A DNA stretch of 64,000 nucleotides from Pseudopedobacter saltans DSM 12145 (GCF_000190735.1 NC_015177.1:1240001-1304000); one strand, 5' to 3'; positions 29,353 to 39,709 are shown, numbered from the stretch's first letter. A program made the numbers and translations. The notes: generated by a model from the letters alone, not told the origin.

Positions 29353-29396
29353 CGAAAAAAATTCGGCAGGATTCTGCAGTTACGGAGATTTAAATT

Positions 29397-30020
29397 TTGA
29401 AAAATAACATACCAGAAGACGGTTCTATGCTTCCTTTAATGGAAGAATTCTATACAATTCAAGGCGAAGGATTTAACACAGGTAAAGCAGCTTATTTTAT
29501 ACGACTTGGGGGCTGCGATGTAGGCTGCCATTGGTGTGATGTCAAAGAATCCTGGGATGCAGAGTTACATCCTTTAACTTCTGCAGATAAAATTGTTGAA
29601 AATGCAGAAAAATATCCTGGGAAAGCAGTTGTTATTACCGGAGGCGAACCCTTGCTTTACAATTTGGATTATCTAACAGCTAAGTTAAAAGAAAAAGGAA
29701 TTCTTACTTTTATTGAAACCTCCGGGGCTTATCCGATATCTGGTAGCTGGGATTGGGTTTGTTTATCCCCGAAAAAATTTAAATCCCCCAGTCCGAATAT
29801 AGCTCAACATGCTGATGAGCTAAAAATAATCGTTTTTAATAAGAGTGATTTTGAATGGGCCGAGGCTCACGCAAGAACCGTTGGCGACAAATGCAAACTG
29901 TATCTTCAGCCAGAATGGTCTAAGTCTCAGGATATGTTGCCGTTAATTATAGAGTATGTAAAGGAGAATCCAAAATGGGAAATTTCTTTACAAACACATA
30001 AGTACTTGAATATTCCTTAG
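29397..30020 (+). CDS. queE: 7-carboxy-7-deazaguanine synthase (radical SAM)
   Basis: A 207-residue radical SAM enzyme that contracts the ring of 6-carboxytetrahydropterin to CDG in the queuosine/preQ0 pathway. The cluster-binding cysteines are C40, C44 and C47 (CDVGCHWC, a CX3CX2C spacing). The SAM-binding GGEP motif follows at about 81-84. The MEEFYTIQGEG start is diagnostic for QueE. The start is the TTG at 29397, since no ATG lies ahead of this block in frame and an internal ATG would shorten it. No other queuosine genes are adjacent. Confidence 0.94.
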   Translation: MKNNIPEDGSMLPLMEEFYTIQGEGFNTGKAAYFIRLGGCDVGCHWCDVKESWDAELHPLTSADKIVENAEKYPGKAVVITGGEPLLYNLDYLTAKLKEKGILTFIETSGAYPISGSWDWVCLSPKKFKSPSPNIAQHADELKIIVFNKSDFEWAEAHARTVGDKCKLYLQPEWSKSQDMLPLIIEYVKENPKWEISLQTHKYLNIP

Positions 30021-30052
30021 AAGATTAATATTTTTAAGCAAATTATAAATGG

Positions 30053-31954
30053 ATGAGAACATTTCTAATCTGCTTGTATCTTTCATTATGTTCTATTATA
30101 GGATTATGTCAGGAGCAATATACAGTAAAAAACAAATCAGCTATTAAGCTTTACGAAAAAGCGCGATCTGTTTTAGAACTTAATGAATTTGACATTGCGG
30201 AGAAAGATCTTGCTACTGCCTTAAAGGCAGACCCAAACTTCTTAGAGGCTTACCTGTTATTAGGCGATATCTATCGAATAAAACAGGATTTTCTAAAATC
30301 TAAAGAAAGTTATAGAAAAGCATTCTCCATTAATCCCACCTTTGGTATAGACCGTTATTTTTATCTGGCTGAGACGGAATTAAAATCCGGTGACTATCAA
30401 CAAGCCATCAATAATTTCAATATTTATAAAGAAAAAGGGAATCCAAGTCCTGAGAAATTGCGTCTAGCAGAAAAACAGATTAAAGATTGTTATTTCGCTC
30501 TGGATGCTATAAAAAATCCTGTTTCTTTCAACCCGGTAAACCTAGGCGCTAATATTAACACTGCGGATCATGAATATATGGCTTCGTTAACTACAGATGG
30601 GGAAACTATAATTTTTACCCGGCAGATCAATAATAATGAAGACTTTTATAAATCTGTTAAAAAAAATGGTGAATGGCAGGTTTCGCAGTATCTGAGCGAA
30701 AACATTAATACCCCACGTTATAACGAAGGTGCTCAATGTATTTCTCCAGACGGACGTTTTTTATTTTTCACAGGTTGTAATCGTCCAGATGGAATGGGCA
30801 GATGCGATATCTATGTTTCCGAAAAAGAAGGTGATAATTGGAGCAAACCGGTCAACTTGGGAGCCCCAATAAATACTGGCGGTTGGGAATCTCAACCTTC
30901 ATTATCTGCGGACGGCAGAACTTTGTATTTTGTAAGCGACAGACCAGGAGGCTTAGGAAGTTATGATATTTGGGCGAGTAAGCTTGATGATGACGCTAAA
31001 TGGCAGAAACCCATCAATCTAGGGCCAACTATAAATACCCCTTTTGATGAGCAGTCTCCTTTCATTCATCCAGACAATGAAACCTTATATTTCTCTTCAA
31101 ACGGATGGCCAGGTCTTGGTAATAAAGATCTTTTTATTTCAAGAAAAGATGAATCTGGAAATTGGAAAATCCCGGCAAATTTAGGTTTCCCTATTAACAG
31201 CTATGGTGAAGAAACAGGGCTTAGCATTAGTTCGGACGGGACTAAAGCTTTCTTTTCTTCAAATAATTATAAAGGGTTGGGCGGATTTGATATTTATGCT
31301 TTTGACCTACCACAAAATCTTAGGCCAAAACCTGTTAATTATGTAAAAGGGCATGTTTTCGATGCGATAACTAAAAAGGGATTAAATGCACTAGTGGAAA
31401 TTGCAGAATTAAATTCTGGAAATAGTTTATACGCATCGTACGCTGATAGAATTGATGGAAGTTTTTTGGCTGTATTGCCTAACAATAAAAAATATTCCTT
31501 AAATGTATTTGAAAATGGATATCTATTTTACACAGAAAATTTTTCAACGGAAAGATATCCGGATGATAAACCTATAAGGCTGGAAATACCTCTTAATAAA
31601 ATAAAAGTTGGCAATAAAGTAATACTTAAAAATATCTTTTTTGATACGAATAAATACGACATTAAGGATGACTCAAAATCGGAATTAGCTATTTTGATTG
31701 ATTTTCTTAATGAGAATAAAACTGTTAACATAGAAATACAAGGGCATACTGATAACATTGGAGATGACAAAGCTAACTTTGTATTATCTGAAAACAGAGC
31801 GAAATCTGTCTTAAAATATTTAGTTAACGAGGGAATTGATTCAAAAAGATTACGATACAAAGGCTTTGGTGAAACTGCCCCTATAGATTCAAATGACAAT
31901 ATTATTGGAAGAGCCAATAACAGGCGTACAGAGTTTTTAATAATAGCTATGTAA
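30053..31954 (+). CDS. PorE-like outer-membrane-associated protein (TPR, beta-propeller, CRD, OmpA)
   Basis: A 633-residue secreted protein. After the signal peptide (about 1-19) come TPR units (about 25-130), PD40/WD40-like propeller blades (about 170-420, with repeated SPDGRFLFF, SADGRTLYFVSDRPGG-type and DNETLYFSSNGWPG-type motifs), and a carboxypeptidase-regulatory-like domain (about 430-510). It ends with an OmpA C-terminal peptidoglycan-binding domain (about 525-630, GHTDNIGDD and NRRTEF). This four-part order is that of PorE, the T9SS component in Porphyromonas that tethers the machine to peptidoglycan. Bacteroidota often carry several paralogs with the same order, so a T9SS role is probable but not certain. 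Confidence 0.85.
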   Translation: MRTFLICLYLSLCSIIGLCQEQYTVKNKSAIKLYEKARSVLELNEFDIAEKDLATALKADPNFLEAYLLLGDIYRIKQDFLKSKESYRKAFSINPTFGIDRYFYLAETELKSGDYQQAINNFNIYKEKGNPSPEKLRLAEKQIKDCYFALDAIKNPVSFNPVNLGANINTADHEYMASLTTDGETIIFTRQINNNEDFYKSVKKNGEWQVSQYLSENINTPRYNEGAQCISPDGRFLFFTGCNRPDGMGRCDIYVSEKEGDNWSKPVNLGAPINTGGWESQPSLSADGRTLYFVSDRPGGLGSYDIWASKLDDDAKWQKPINLGPTINTPFDEQSPFIHPDNETLYFSSNGWPGLGNKDLFISRKDESGNWKIPANLGFPINSYGEETGLSISSDGTKAFFSSNNYKGLGGFDIYAFDLPQNLRPKPVNYVKGHVFDAITKKGLNALVEIAELNSGNSLYASYADRIDGSFLAVLPNNKKYSLNVFENGYLFYTENFSTERYPDDKPIRLEIPLNKIKVGNKVILKNIFFDTNKYDIKDDSKSELAILIDFLNENKTVNIEIQGHTDNIGDDKANFVLSENRAKSVLKYLVNEGIDSKRLRYKGFGETAPIDSNDNIIGRANNRRTEFLIIAM

Positions 31955-31980
31955 ATGTATAGCAAAACCTAAACTAAACA

Positions 31981-32013
31981 AAAAGCCCTTCAGAAATTCT
32001 GAAAGGGCTTTTT
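31981..32013. terminator. Bidirectional terminator between the PorE-like gene and pnp
   Basis: Arms AAAAGCCCTT and AAGGGCTTTT extend by CAG/CTG with one bulged A, giving a stem with a short loop. T-rich tails on both strands serve the two convergent genes. Confidence 0.82.
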
Positions 32014-32029
32014 GTTTAATAAAAGTATG

Positions 32030-34228
32030 TTATTCAGCTTTTGAAGCGTCTCCTTCTGCCGGAGCACCATTACCTTCAGCAGCAGGTGTCTGGGCTTCTG
32101 GTTGAGGTTTTGGAGGGCGAGGCAATAACGCTTTTCTAGATAATTTCAGTTTTCCTTGCTTATCTACATCCAACAATTTTACTCTAACCTCATCTCCTAC
32201 TTTAAACAATCCATCCATTGACTCATAGCGTTTCCAGTCAATTTCAGAGATATGTAATAAACCATCTTTTCCCGGCATAATTTCTACGAACGCGCCAAAA
32301 GGCATAATCGATTTAACTTTACCTTCGTAGATTTCTCCGACTTCTGGTTTCGCCGCAATAGCTTTAATTCTGGCAACTGCCGAATCCACAGATTCTTTAT
32401 TGTTAGCAAAAACCTGAACCAAACCTTTATTGTCTTTTTCTTCAATAGAGATTGTAGCGCCAGTTTCACGTTGCATTTCCTGAATGATTTTTCCACCAGG
32501 ACCTATAACTGCACCAATAAATTCTTTATCAATTGTAAGCGAAACAATGCGTGGGGCATGAGGTTTATAATCTTCCCTAGGTTCTGAAATAGTTTTCGCC
32601 ATTTCTCCTAAGATATGAAGTCTACCTTCTTTCGCCTGATTTAAAGCTTCAGTTAATACATCGTACGATAAACCATTAACTTTCAAGTCCATTTGGCATG
32701 CAGTGATACCGTTTTTTGTACCTGTAACTTTAAAATCCATATCACCTAAGTGATCTTCATCGCCTAATATATCTGATAGAATGGCATATTTTCCAGTTTT
32801 TTCGTCTGAAATTAATCCCATCGCAATACCGGATACTGGAGAAGAAATTTTAATACCTGCATCTAATAAAGCAAGCGTCCCTGCACAAACTGTAGCCATT
32901 GATGAAGATCCGTTTGATTCTAAAATATCAGAAACAACGCGAATCACGTATGGATTTTCATTATCTGGAGGTAATACTTTTTTAATAGCTCTCATGGCAA
33001 GGTTACCATGGCCAACTTCCCTTCTACCAACACCTCTGTTTGGACGAGCTTCTCCAGTAGAGAAAGCAGGGAAATTATAGTGCAACATAAAACGGTTATA
33101 TCCGCTAATAAAAGCACCATCGATCATTTGCTCATCGTCGTTAGAACCAAGCGTTACAGTTGTTAACGATTGAGTTTCTCCTCTGGTAAAGATAGAAGAT
33201 CCGTGAGCTGACGGCAAATAATCTACTTCACTCCAAATTGGACGGATTTGCTTTGAGTTTCTTCCATCTAAACGTACGTTCTCATTTAATAATAAGTTAC
33301 GAACAGCATCATACTGTACGTCATGGAAATATTGTTTAGCCAGAAAAACTACACTTTCTTCCGGATTTTCACCTAAAGTAGCTTCAAATTCAGAGTAAAT
33401 TGTAGCAAAAGCATCGGATCTTTCGTGTTTTGGAAGCTGTGCCTTAGCAATTGCATAAACTTTATCGTAAGTAGCAGCATAAACTTTGTCTTTCAATTCT
33501 AAATCAGAATTTTCATGACAGTAAGTTCTTTTCTCTGTTTTACCTGTGGCAACTGTTAATTCTTTTTGTACGGCAACTTGTTTTTTGATAGCCTCGTGAG
33601 CAAATTGAATAGCTTCTACTAATTCAGCTTCCTGAATTTCGTTAGACTCACCTTCAACCATATTGATGTCTTTTTCAGAACCAGCAACAATAAATTCTAA
33701 AGTTGCTCTTTCTAAATCGGTTCTTGAAGGATTGATTACCAATTGTCCATCAATTTTCGCCACGCGAACTTCAGATATTGGTCCGTTAAACGGAATGTCA
33801 GAAACTGCTATAGCAGCAGATGCAGCCAAACCTGCTAAAGCATCTGGCATTATATTCTCATCAGAAGAGATTAAGGAAATCATAACCTGTGTCTCTGCAT
33901 GATAATCTTCTGGAAACAATGGACGTAAAGCGCGGTCAACTAATCTCGAAATTAAAACTTCATAATCTGATAGTCTAGCTTCACGACGTAAAAAACCTCC
34001 AGGGATACGGCCACTTGCCGCGTATTTTTCTTGATAATCTACTGATAGAGGAAGGAAGTCGACACCTTCTCTTGCGTCTTTATTAGATACCACCGTAGCC
34101 AATAACATCGTATCACCTTGTTTTACGACAACTGATCCGTCAGCCTGTTTTGCTAACTTTCCAGTCTCGATTTCGATAATACGGCCATCGCCTAAATCAA
34201 TCGACTTTTTAATTACATTTAAACTCAT
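32030..34228 (-). CDS. pnp: Polyribonucleotide nucleotidyltransferase (PNPase)
   Basis: A 732-residue phosphorolytic 3'-5' exoribonuclease of the RNA degradosome. It has two RNase PH domains (about 10-230 and 310-540), separated by a helical linker. The second holds the catalytic region with [20 protein letters not shown] and [22 protein letters not shown] domain (about 555-620, [18 protein letters not shown]) and an S1 domain (about 625-695, [20 protein letters not shown]) bind RNA. The tail is Pro/Ala/Glu-rich. It is convergent with the PorE-like gene and shares its terminator. Confidence 0.97.
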   Translation of the reverse strand: MSLNVIKKSIDLGDGRIIEIETGKLAKQADGSVVVKQGDTMLLATVVSNKDAREGVDFLPLSVDYQEKYAASGRIPGGFLRREARLSDYEVLISRLVDRALRPLFPEDYHAETQVMISLISSDENIMPDALAGLAASAAIAVSDIPFNGPISEVRVAKIDGQLVINPSRTDLERATLEFIVAGSEKDINMVEGESNEIQEAELVEAIQFAHEAIKKQVAVQKELTVATGKTEKRTYCHENSDLELKDKVYAATYDKVYAIAKAQLPKHERSDAFATIYSEFEATLGENPEESVVFLAKQYFHDVQYDAVRNLLLNENVRLDGRNSKQIRPIWSEVDYLPSAHGSSIFTRGETQSLTTVTLGSNDDEQMIDGAFISGYNRFMLHYNFPAFSTGEARPNRGVGRREVGHGNLAMRAIKKVLPPDNENPYVIRVVSDILESNGSSSMATVCAGTLALLDAGIKISSPVSGIAMGLISDEKTGKYAILSDILGDEDHLGDMDFKVTGTKNGITACQMDLKVNGLSYDVLTEALNQAKEGRLHILGEMAKTISEPREDYKPHAPRIVSLTIDKEFIGAVIGPGGKIIQEMQRETGATISIEEKDNKGLVQVFANNKESVDSAVARIKAIAAKPEVGEIYEGKVKSIMPFGAFVEIMPGKDGLLHISEIDWKRYESMDGLFKVGDEVRVKLLDVDKQGKLKLSRKALLPRPPKPQPEAQTPAAEGNGAPAEGDASKAE

Positions 34229-34247
34229 ATTTATTATTTAGTCGGCA

Positions 34248-34255
34248 CAAAAATA
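34248..34255 (-). promoter_or_regulatory. Putative -7 box (TATTTTTG) of pnp
   Basis: On the minus strand TATTTTTG lies 19 bp before the pnp ATG and matches TAnnTTTG. No upstream TTG was found at the normal spacing. Confidence 0.35.
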
Positions 34256-34377
34256 CTCTTTTATATTAGTTATTCTCTTTGGTTTATAAATTTTTATCCG
34301 CATAAAAGTAAAAACTATATTGTATAATCAAATATTTACAATCACTAAATTTATAATCTCTTATTAATAAAATAAAA

Positions 34378-34404
34378 ACACCGCTTAGTTTTGATAAGCG
34401 GTGT
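34378..34404 (-). terminator. Terminator of the small secreted protein gene
   Basis: A perfect 10-bp stem (ACACCGCTTA/TAAGCGGTGT) with a 7-base loop. On the minus strand it is followed by TTTTATTTT. Confidence 0.85.
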
Positions 34405-34432
34405 CTGATTTACTTAATTAAGAATAACTATA

Positions 34433-34906
34433 TTAGTTTTGGCTTCTTTGTCTTTGACCACCGTTAGCCCTCATTCCTGTTCTTTGCTCCTCTGTTAAAG
34501 TCTTATTTAATTTTTCTCTTATTTCTCTAAGTTCTTCTGAGCGCTTTTTAACCATTTCTTTTTGAGCATCGGTATAAGATTCGCTTAGTGCGGCTCTTTT
34601 ATCTCTGAAATTCATAGATGTGTTTGCAGCAATTTCTTTTTGCTTTGCTGTATAAGTGGCTTCTAAAGCTTTTTCATTTTCCGCTCTTTTATCACTCATT
34701 TCTTTTAAAAGTGCCTTTTGTTCCTCAGTAGCATTAGGTATATTAAACATACCCATACCTCTTTGCATTGGCTCTCTGGTGTTCTGATTTTCTACCTTTC
34801 CGGAAGCATCACGTCTTCTATCTGGCCTTTCCTGAGCAAAAGTATTGGCGCTCATTACCGCTAGCATTAAACCTAGCGCAGAAATTTTCAAAAATGACTT
34901 TTTCAT
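34433..34906 (-). CDS. Small secreted Arg/Glu/Lys-rich helical protein (Spy/LTXXQ-like?)
   Basis: A 157-residue protein with a clear signal peptide (1-24, cleavage after TFA). The mature part is rich in Arg, Glu, Lys, Gln and Asn and is predicted to be almost all helical from about 55 to 148. It has repeated short motifs (EEQKALLKEM, EKALEATYTAKQKEIA, TEEQRTGM). The composition and the LTEEQR motif recall periplasmic Spy/CpxP-type stress chaperones, but the match is loose. It has its own terminator. The reading frame is surely real; the function is unassigned. Confidence 0.75.
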   Translation of the reverse strand: MKKSFLKISALGLMLAVMSANTFAQERPDRRRDASGKVENQNTREPMQRGMGMFNIPNATEEQKALLKEMSDKRAENEKALEATYTAKQKEIAANTSMNFRDKRAALSESYTDAQKEMVKKRSEELREIREKLNKTLTEEQRTGMRANGGQRQRSQN

Positions 34907-35019
34907 ATTCTTAAATTTTTAATTTGGAGTTGATAAACCTTATGATTATCAAAAACGAAAAAGGTTTAATCGTTAACAAATTTTTAACAAGAATATATTT
35001 TCAGATATTCTTCCCCCTA

Positions 35020-35457
35020 CTAACCAACCCTGTAAATAAATTGAGCGCTCAACTTCCCTCCTTCATACTCGTCTAAATCTGCTATTTCCTCCAGATACAA
35101 ATCCCAATCTCCATCATTAAACAAATTACCTTCGTATTCTTTAGTGGAATCGTAATAATGTAAATACCACTCATCTATTTCTCCTATATTACTGTCGGTA
35201 GAAAAAGATCTAAAGCTAAATCCCTCATCAGTAATGTCGATACTCCAGGTCGATACATGATCTTCTACAGTTTTAGATATCGATAGGGCCAATTCAAACT
35301 CGCTATTCAATTCCGGAAGATTCTCTAAAAACTTTTTGATATGATTGGCAGCCTCGTGATTTTGCTCATCTATCAATTCTTTGTCTTCTATCAATTGAAA
35401 AACTTCTAACAAATAGTTTTGGTAGCGTAACAATAAGCTTCTAAATGTTTGATCCAT
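35020..35457 (-). CDS. Conserved-looking hypothetical protein, acidic, cytoplasmic
   Basis: A 145-residue protein that I do not recognise. It has no signal peptide or membrane helix. The N-terminal half (1-70) is helical (SLLLRYQNYLLEVFQLIEDKE). The second half is rich in Asp, Glu, Ser and aromatic residues (DEWYLHYYDSTKEYEG, DGDWDLYLEEIADLDEYEGG) and probably forms strands. Codon use is like its neighbours. It stands alone between the small secreted protein and pyrG; context gives no function. Confidence 0.65.
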   Translation of the reverse strand: MDQTFRSLLLRYQNYLLEVFQLIEDKELIDEQNHEAANHIKKFLENLPELNSEFELALSISKTVEDHVSTWSIDITDEGFSFRSFSTDSNIGEIDEWYLHYYDSTKEYEGNLFNDGDWDLYLEEIADLDEYEGGKLSAQFIYRVG

Positions 35458-35610
35458 GATTTTATTTTTTTCAAAATTACGTCAAAAAAATGAGGTTAGC
35501 GAAATAGCTAAATGCATTGTAAGTATTTTAAACACAGCAGACAGGTTCTGATGTGGATATTTTTAGTCTTTGAAAAGATTTTTGTACTTTTTAGTTTCAG
35601 AAAAAAACTC

Positions 35611-35618
35611 TACTTTTG
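35611..35618 (+). promoter_or_regulatory. -7 box (TACTTTTG) of pyrG
   Basis: TACTTTTG fits TAnnTTTG and is identical to the box of the tRNA-Ser and rpsO promoters in this window. It lies 74 bp before the pyrG ATG, leaving room for the leader structure that follows. No well-spaced TTG was found. Confidence 0.45.
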
Positions 35619-35631
35619 AACCCCGTACAAA

Positions 35632-35679
35632 AAGATTCAGATTTTGTTTTTGTATTAAATTTTTAATAAGCTGAATCTT
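35632..35679 (+). promoter_or_regulatory. Nested inverted repeats in the pyrG leader
   Basis: Outer arms AAGATTCAG (35632-35640) and CTGAATCTT (35671-35679) pair perfectly. Between them a second palindrome, TATTAA-ATTT-TTAATA (35652-35667), can form its own stem. The structure ends 13 bp before the pyrG ATG, close to where ribosomes would bind. It could be an attenuator or a translation control element for CTP synthase; this is inference from the sequence alone. Confidence 0.5.
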
Positions 35680-35692
35680 ATAGAAATCCATC

Positions 35693-37306
35693 ATGACTAA
35701 GTATATTTTCGTTACGGGAGGCGTTACATCGTCTTTGGGAAAAGGTATTATTTCCGCATCATTAGCCAAACTTTTACAAGCGAGAGGTTACCGTGTAACC
35801 ATTCAGAAATTCGATCCTTACATTAATATTGATCCGGGAACTTTAAATCCGTACGAACACGGAGAATGTTTCGTTACCGAAGATGGTGCCGAAACAGATT
35901 TGGACTTAGGTCACTACGAACGTTTTTTAAACGTTCCTACTTCTCAAGCCAATAATATTACTACTGGTAGAATCTATCAGAATGTAATCAATAAAGAGAG
36001 ACAAGGTGAATATCTAGGAAAAACTGTGCAGGTTATTCCTCATATTACTGATGAAATTAAGCGCAATATGCGTTTGCTAGGAGAAAGCGGAGAGTACGAT
36101 ATTATTATTACAGAACTTGGAGGTACTGTAGGCGATATCGAATCTTTACCCTATATAGAAGCTGTAAGACAATTTAAATGGGAAGCTGGAGCCCATGACG
36201 CTATCGTTATTCACTTAACATTATTACCTTTCTTAGCTGCTGCGGGTGAGTTAAAAACAAAACCAACACAGCACTCCGTAAAGATGTTGTTAGAGTATGG
36301 TATTCAGCCAGATATTTTAGTATGCAGAACCGAGCATCATTTAAGTGCGGATATCAAGAAAAAAATTGCCCAATTCTGTAACGTTAATTTAAATGCGGTT
36401 ATAGAATCTGCAGATGCCTCTACAATTTATGACGTTCCTTTAATGATGTTAAAGGAGCAACTTGATCGTACTGTTTTAGCTAAATTAAAATTACCTACTA
36501 AAAACGAACCTAACTTAGACAGATGGAAAGAATTTTTAGGTAAGTTGAAAAACCCAACAGCTGCAGTAAAAGTAGCATTGGTTGGAAAATACGTAGAATT
36601 GCCCGACGCATATAAGTCAATTATAGAATCATTTATTCATGCAGGTGCAGAAAATGAATGTAAAGTTGAAGTCGAGTGCATTCATTCTGAAAGTATTTCT
36701 GAAGAAAACGTCAAAGCTAAACTTAGCAAATTTGATGGTGTTTTAGTTGCTCCTGGTTTTGGAGAAAGAGGTATTGAAGGAAAAATATCTGCCATAAAAT
36801 TTGTCAGAGAAAATAATATACCGTTCTTCGGTATCTGTTTGGGTATGCAGTGTTCTGTTATCGAGTTTGGAAGAAATGTTCTTGGTCTTAAAGATGCCCA
36901 TAGTACAGAAATGAACGAAAACACACCTCATCCGGTAATCAATATCATGGAAGAACAAAAAGGTGTTACTGAGAAAGGTGGTACCATGAGATTAGGAGCT
37001 TACCCTTGTGAATTGAAAAAAGGTACTAAAGCGCATGCTATTTATGGCAAAAACAAAATTTCTGAAAGACACAGACATAGATACGAGTTCAATAATAAAT
37101 ATTTACAACAGTACGAAGAAGCTGGAATGATTGCTTCAGGTGTTAATCCAGACAATAGTTTGGTAGAAATTGTAGAATTAAAGAATCATCCGTTCTTTGT
37201 TGCTTCTCAATTCCATCCTGAACTAAAATCAACCGTGGCAAACCCTCATCCACTTTTTGTTAAATTTGTAGCTGCGACATTAGAACATTCAAAAAAGAAA
37301 AATTAA
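35693..37306 (+). CDS. pyrG: CTP synthase
   Basis: A 537-residue enzyme that converts UTP to CTP with ATP and glutamine. The N-terminal synthetase domain (about 1-265) starts with [17 protein letters not shown] and holds [18 protein letters not shown]. The C-terminal class I glutamine amidotransferase domain (about 290-535) has its nucleophile Cys near residue 381 in FFGICLGMQ and the His/Glu pair in FHPEL. Length is standard. It lies 25 bp upstream of yidC, and the two are probably co-transcribed up to the terminator after yidC. Confidence 0.97.
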   Translation: MTKYIFVTGGVTSSLGKGIISASLAKLLQARGYRVTIQKFDPYINIDPGTLNPYEHGECFVTEDGAETDLDLGHYERFLNVPTSQANNITTGRIYQNVINKERQGEYLGKTVQVIPHITDEIKRNMRLLGESGEYDIIITELGGTVGDIESLPYIEAVRQFKWEAGAHDAIVIHLTLLPFLAAAGELKTKPTQHSVKMLLEYGIQPDILVCRTEHHLSADIKKKIAQFCNVNLNAVIESADASTIYDVPLMMLKEQLDRTVLAKLKLPTKNEPNLDRWKEFLGKLKNPTAAVKVALVGKYVELPDAYKSIIESFIHAGAENECKVEVECIHSESISEENVKAKLSKFDGVLVAPGFGERGIEGKISAIKFVRENNIPFFGICLGMQCSVIEFGRNVLGLKDAHSTEMNENTPHPVINIMEEQKGVTEKGGTMRLGAYPCELKKGTKAHAIYGKNKISERHRHRYEFNNKYLQQYEEAGMIASGVNPDNSLVEIVELKNHPFFVASQFHPELKSTVANPHPLFVKFVAATLEHSKKKN

Positions 37307-37331
37307 GAAGCTTTATAAGAAAAAAGAAATA

Positions 37332-39104
37332 ATGGATAAAAATACATTCACTGGCCTATTCCTTATCTTAATAATCTTAGTCGGGTCGACGTTTCTACTG
37401 AAACCTAACGAAGAAGAAATTAAAAGAGAACAATTTGTTCAGGATTCATTGGCAAAAGTTAAATCTGGAGTTCCGGTAACGAACGAGCATAAAAATGTTA
37501 CCCTTAAAGATTCTGTTTTTGTCGATAATTCTAAACAAGAAGTAATATCAAGCGTTTTAGAAAACGATAAAATTAAATTAAACCTGTCCAATTTAGGTGG
37601 CCAGATTATAAGTTCTGTTGTAAAAACAGAAACTACTTATAGAGGCGAACCTGTTGTACTTTTCAATAAATCCGACTTTGGATTAGAATTTGTTAGCAAT
37701 GGAAAGAACGTTAATACCAATCAGTTATATTTCACCAGAGTGGATTCCGTTCCAAACAAATTAACTTACAGATATGCAGACGCTGATGGGTCTTACATAG
37801 ATTTCATTTATAGTTTACCAGAAGGCAGTAATAAAGTAGATTTCAATATCAGCCTGAAAGGTTACAGCCAAAAAATACCAGGTTCTACAACAGATTTAAA
37901 CCTTGTTTGGCAAACCAATCTTCTGCAACAAGAGAAGGATTTGAAAAGCGAAAGAAACTATTCGACCGTTTATTACAAAACCAGCGCTGGTGACGTAGAT
38001 TATTTAAGCGAAACAGAAACGGCAGAGAAAGATGTTCAGGAGAAAATCGAATGGGTTTCATTTAAACAACACTTCTTTTCAGCAGCTATTATTTCTAAAG
38101 ATGGTTTTAGTAAAGGCCACACTAAAGTGGAAACTACATCTTCAAATGATTTTGTAAAACGCTATTCCACTAAATTAAGTTTGCCGTACAAACCTTCAGA
38201 CGTTAACTCTTACGATTTAACGTATTATTTTGGTACAAACAAATTCAGCGAACTAAAAGATCAGGGCTTTTCTTTAGAAAAGCAGGTTAAGATGGGTTGG
38301 GGTCCTCTTAAATGGATCAACCGCTACCTGGTTTTACCTATTTTCAATTTCTTCAACAGTTTTGCCTTAAGCTATGGCCTAATCATTTTATTACTTACGG
38401 TTATTCTGAAGGGAGCACTTTTCCCTTTCACATATAAATCGTATTTGTCTATGGCTAAAATGAGGGTTTTAAAACCAGAAATGGATGAAATTAAAGCCAA
38501 AGTTGGGGAAGACAACCAAGCTTTATTACAACAGGAATATCTTAAGTTATATAAACAGGCAGGAGTAAACCCATTAGGTGGATGTTTACCTATGTTGTTC
38601 CAAATGCCTTTTATTCTAGCTTTCTTTTATTTCTTCCCGAACTTATTCGAATTAAGACACGAAAGTTTCTTGTGGATGACGGATTTGTCTACTTACGACG
38701 ATATTATCAAATTTCCAACAATTCCTCTTTTAGGTTGGGACCATATCAGCTTGATGTGTTTACTGATGACAACTTCTACGCTGATTTATACGTATTATAA
38801 TAATCAGACATCAAACGTTCAGGGACAAATGAAATATATCGGATATATCACGCCATTAATCTTTTTTGGTGTACTTAACTCCTATCCTTCCGGTCTGAAT
38901 TATTATTATTTCTGTGCTAACATTTTAACGTTTGCTCAACAGTTCTTTATCAGAAGATTTGTTGACGATGATAAAATCCATGCTCAAATTCAAGAAAACA
39001 AAAAGAAACCAGAATCTGCTAAAAAGAAAGGTGGTTTTCAGAAAAAACTTGAAGACATGATGAGACAGCAACAACAAATGCAACAGCAGAAAAACAAAAA
39101 ATAA
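37332..39104 (+). CDS. yidC: Membrane protein insertase YidC
   Basis: A 590-residue inner-membrane insertase/chaperone. An N-terminal helix (about 5-22) is followed by the large periplasmic beta domain (about 70-340). The conserved 60KD_IMP/Oxa1 core (about 345-555) has five helices and the segments LLTVILKGALFPFTYKSYLSM and GVNPLGGCLPMLFQMPF. The C-terminus is Lys/Gln-rich (a run of QQQQMQQQ near the end) and may contact ribosomes. The pyrG-yidC order is one I associate with Bacteroidota. Confidence 0.96.
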   Translation: MDKNTFTGLFLILIILVGSTFLLKPNEEEIKREQFVQDSLAKVKSGVPVTNEHKNVTLKDSVFVDNSKQEVISSVLENDKIKLNLSNLGGQIISSVVKTETTYRGEPVVLFNKSDFGLEFVSNGKNVNTNQLYFTRVDSVPNKLTYRYADADGSYIDFIYSLPEGSNKVDFNISLKGYSQKIPGSTTDLNLVWQTNLLQQEKDLKSERNYSTVYYKTSAGDVDYLSETETAEKDVQEKIEWVSFKQHFFSAAIISKDGFSKGHTKVETTSSNDFVKRYSTKLSLPYKPSDVNSYDLTYYFGTNKFSELKDQGFSLEKQVKMGWGPLKWINRYLVLPIFNFFNSFALSYGLIILLLTVILKGALFPFTYKSYLSMAKMRVLKPEMDEIKAKVGEDNQALLQQEYLKLYKQAGVNPLGGCLPMLFQMPFILAFFYFFPNLFELRHESFLWMTDLSTYDDIIKFPTIPLLGWDHISLMCLLMTTSTLIYTYYNNQTSNVQGQMKYIGYITPLIFFGVLNSYPSGLNYYYFCANILTFAQQFFIRRFVDDDKIHAQIQENKKKPESAKKKGGFQKKLEDMMRQQQQMQQQKNKK

Positions 39105-39107
39105 GAA

Positions 39108-39135
39108 AAAAGGAGCATCGTTTGATGCTCCTTTT
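39108..39135 (+). terminator. Terminator after yidC
   Basis: A 12-bp stem (AAAAGGAGCATC/GATGCTCCTTTT) with a 4-base loop is followed by GTTTTT. Confidence 0.88.
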
Positions 39136-39318
39136 GTTTTTAGGCTGTGTAATTTTGGGAAATAATTTCCTTTATTCTTTAAATTAGTCTTTATGTAAAA
39201 TAGCTTTTGTATTCAAGATAAATTGTTATAATTGCATTAAATAGCCCTAAGACAATGTAATGTGCTGCTTTTAGTATTAAGGCATAATTTGTGATTAATA
39301 AATAAATAATATAAGGTC

Positions 39319-39708
39319 ATGATTTTTTCCGAAGCAAGCAAAAATAAAAAAAGCATTCTACTTGTAGATGACGAGGCATCTATACTTAAGTTATTGGAAT
39401 TTGTTTTGCAAAAGGATTATCATTTGGTTATAAAAAGTAATGGCTTTGATGCACTAAATTGGCTGGATAGCGGAAACATACCTGATTTAATTATCTCTGA
39501 TCTGGAAATGCCTTATTTCGATGGTTCTGATTTTTTGAGGGCAGTTAAAGTGAGTGGCTATTATAGGGAAATTCCTATTATTGTTCTATCAGGATCAAGT
39601 ACATTAGAAGAGATCGAATCCAGAATTCCTTATAATATCAACGGATTAATGTCTAAACCTTTCAATCCTACCCTATTGAAGGAAAAAATAAAAGCACTCC
39701 TAAACTAA
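39319..39708 (+). CDS. Single-domain response regulator (receiver only)
   Basis: A 129-residue CheY-like receiver with no output domain. All phosphorylation residues are present: D17 and D18 (LLVDDEAS), the phospho-acceptor D61 (IISDLEMP), S91 (VLSGSS) and K113 (MSKPF). No histidine kinase is adjacent. The gene ends one base before the pseudo-receiver/sugar-phosphate transferase gene, so the two are made together, and the receiver probably controls that enzyme by direct contact. This partnership is inference from context. Confidence 0.92.
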   Translation: MIFSEASKNKKSILLVDDEASILKLLEFVLQKDYHLVIKSNGFDALNWLDSGNIPDLIISDLEMPYFDGSDFLRAVKVSGYYREIPIIVLSGSSTLEEIESRIPYNINGLMSKPFNPTLLKEKIKALLN

Positions 39709-39709
39709 G

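Noticed and set aside
29216-29396. Possible preQ1 riboswitch before queE
   Set aside because: I looked for a preQ1-I type stem with a C-rich tail in the leader and found only a 4-bp GCAG/CTGC stem; not enough to claim.
31528-31965. 145-codon minus-strand frame opposite the OmpA domain
   Set aside because: It is antisense to a well-supported domain and has no start signal or family.
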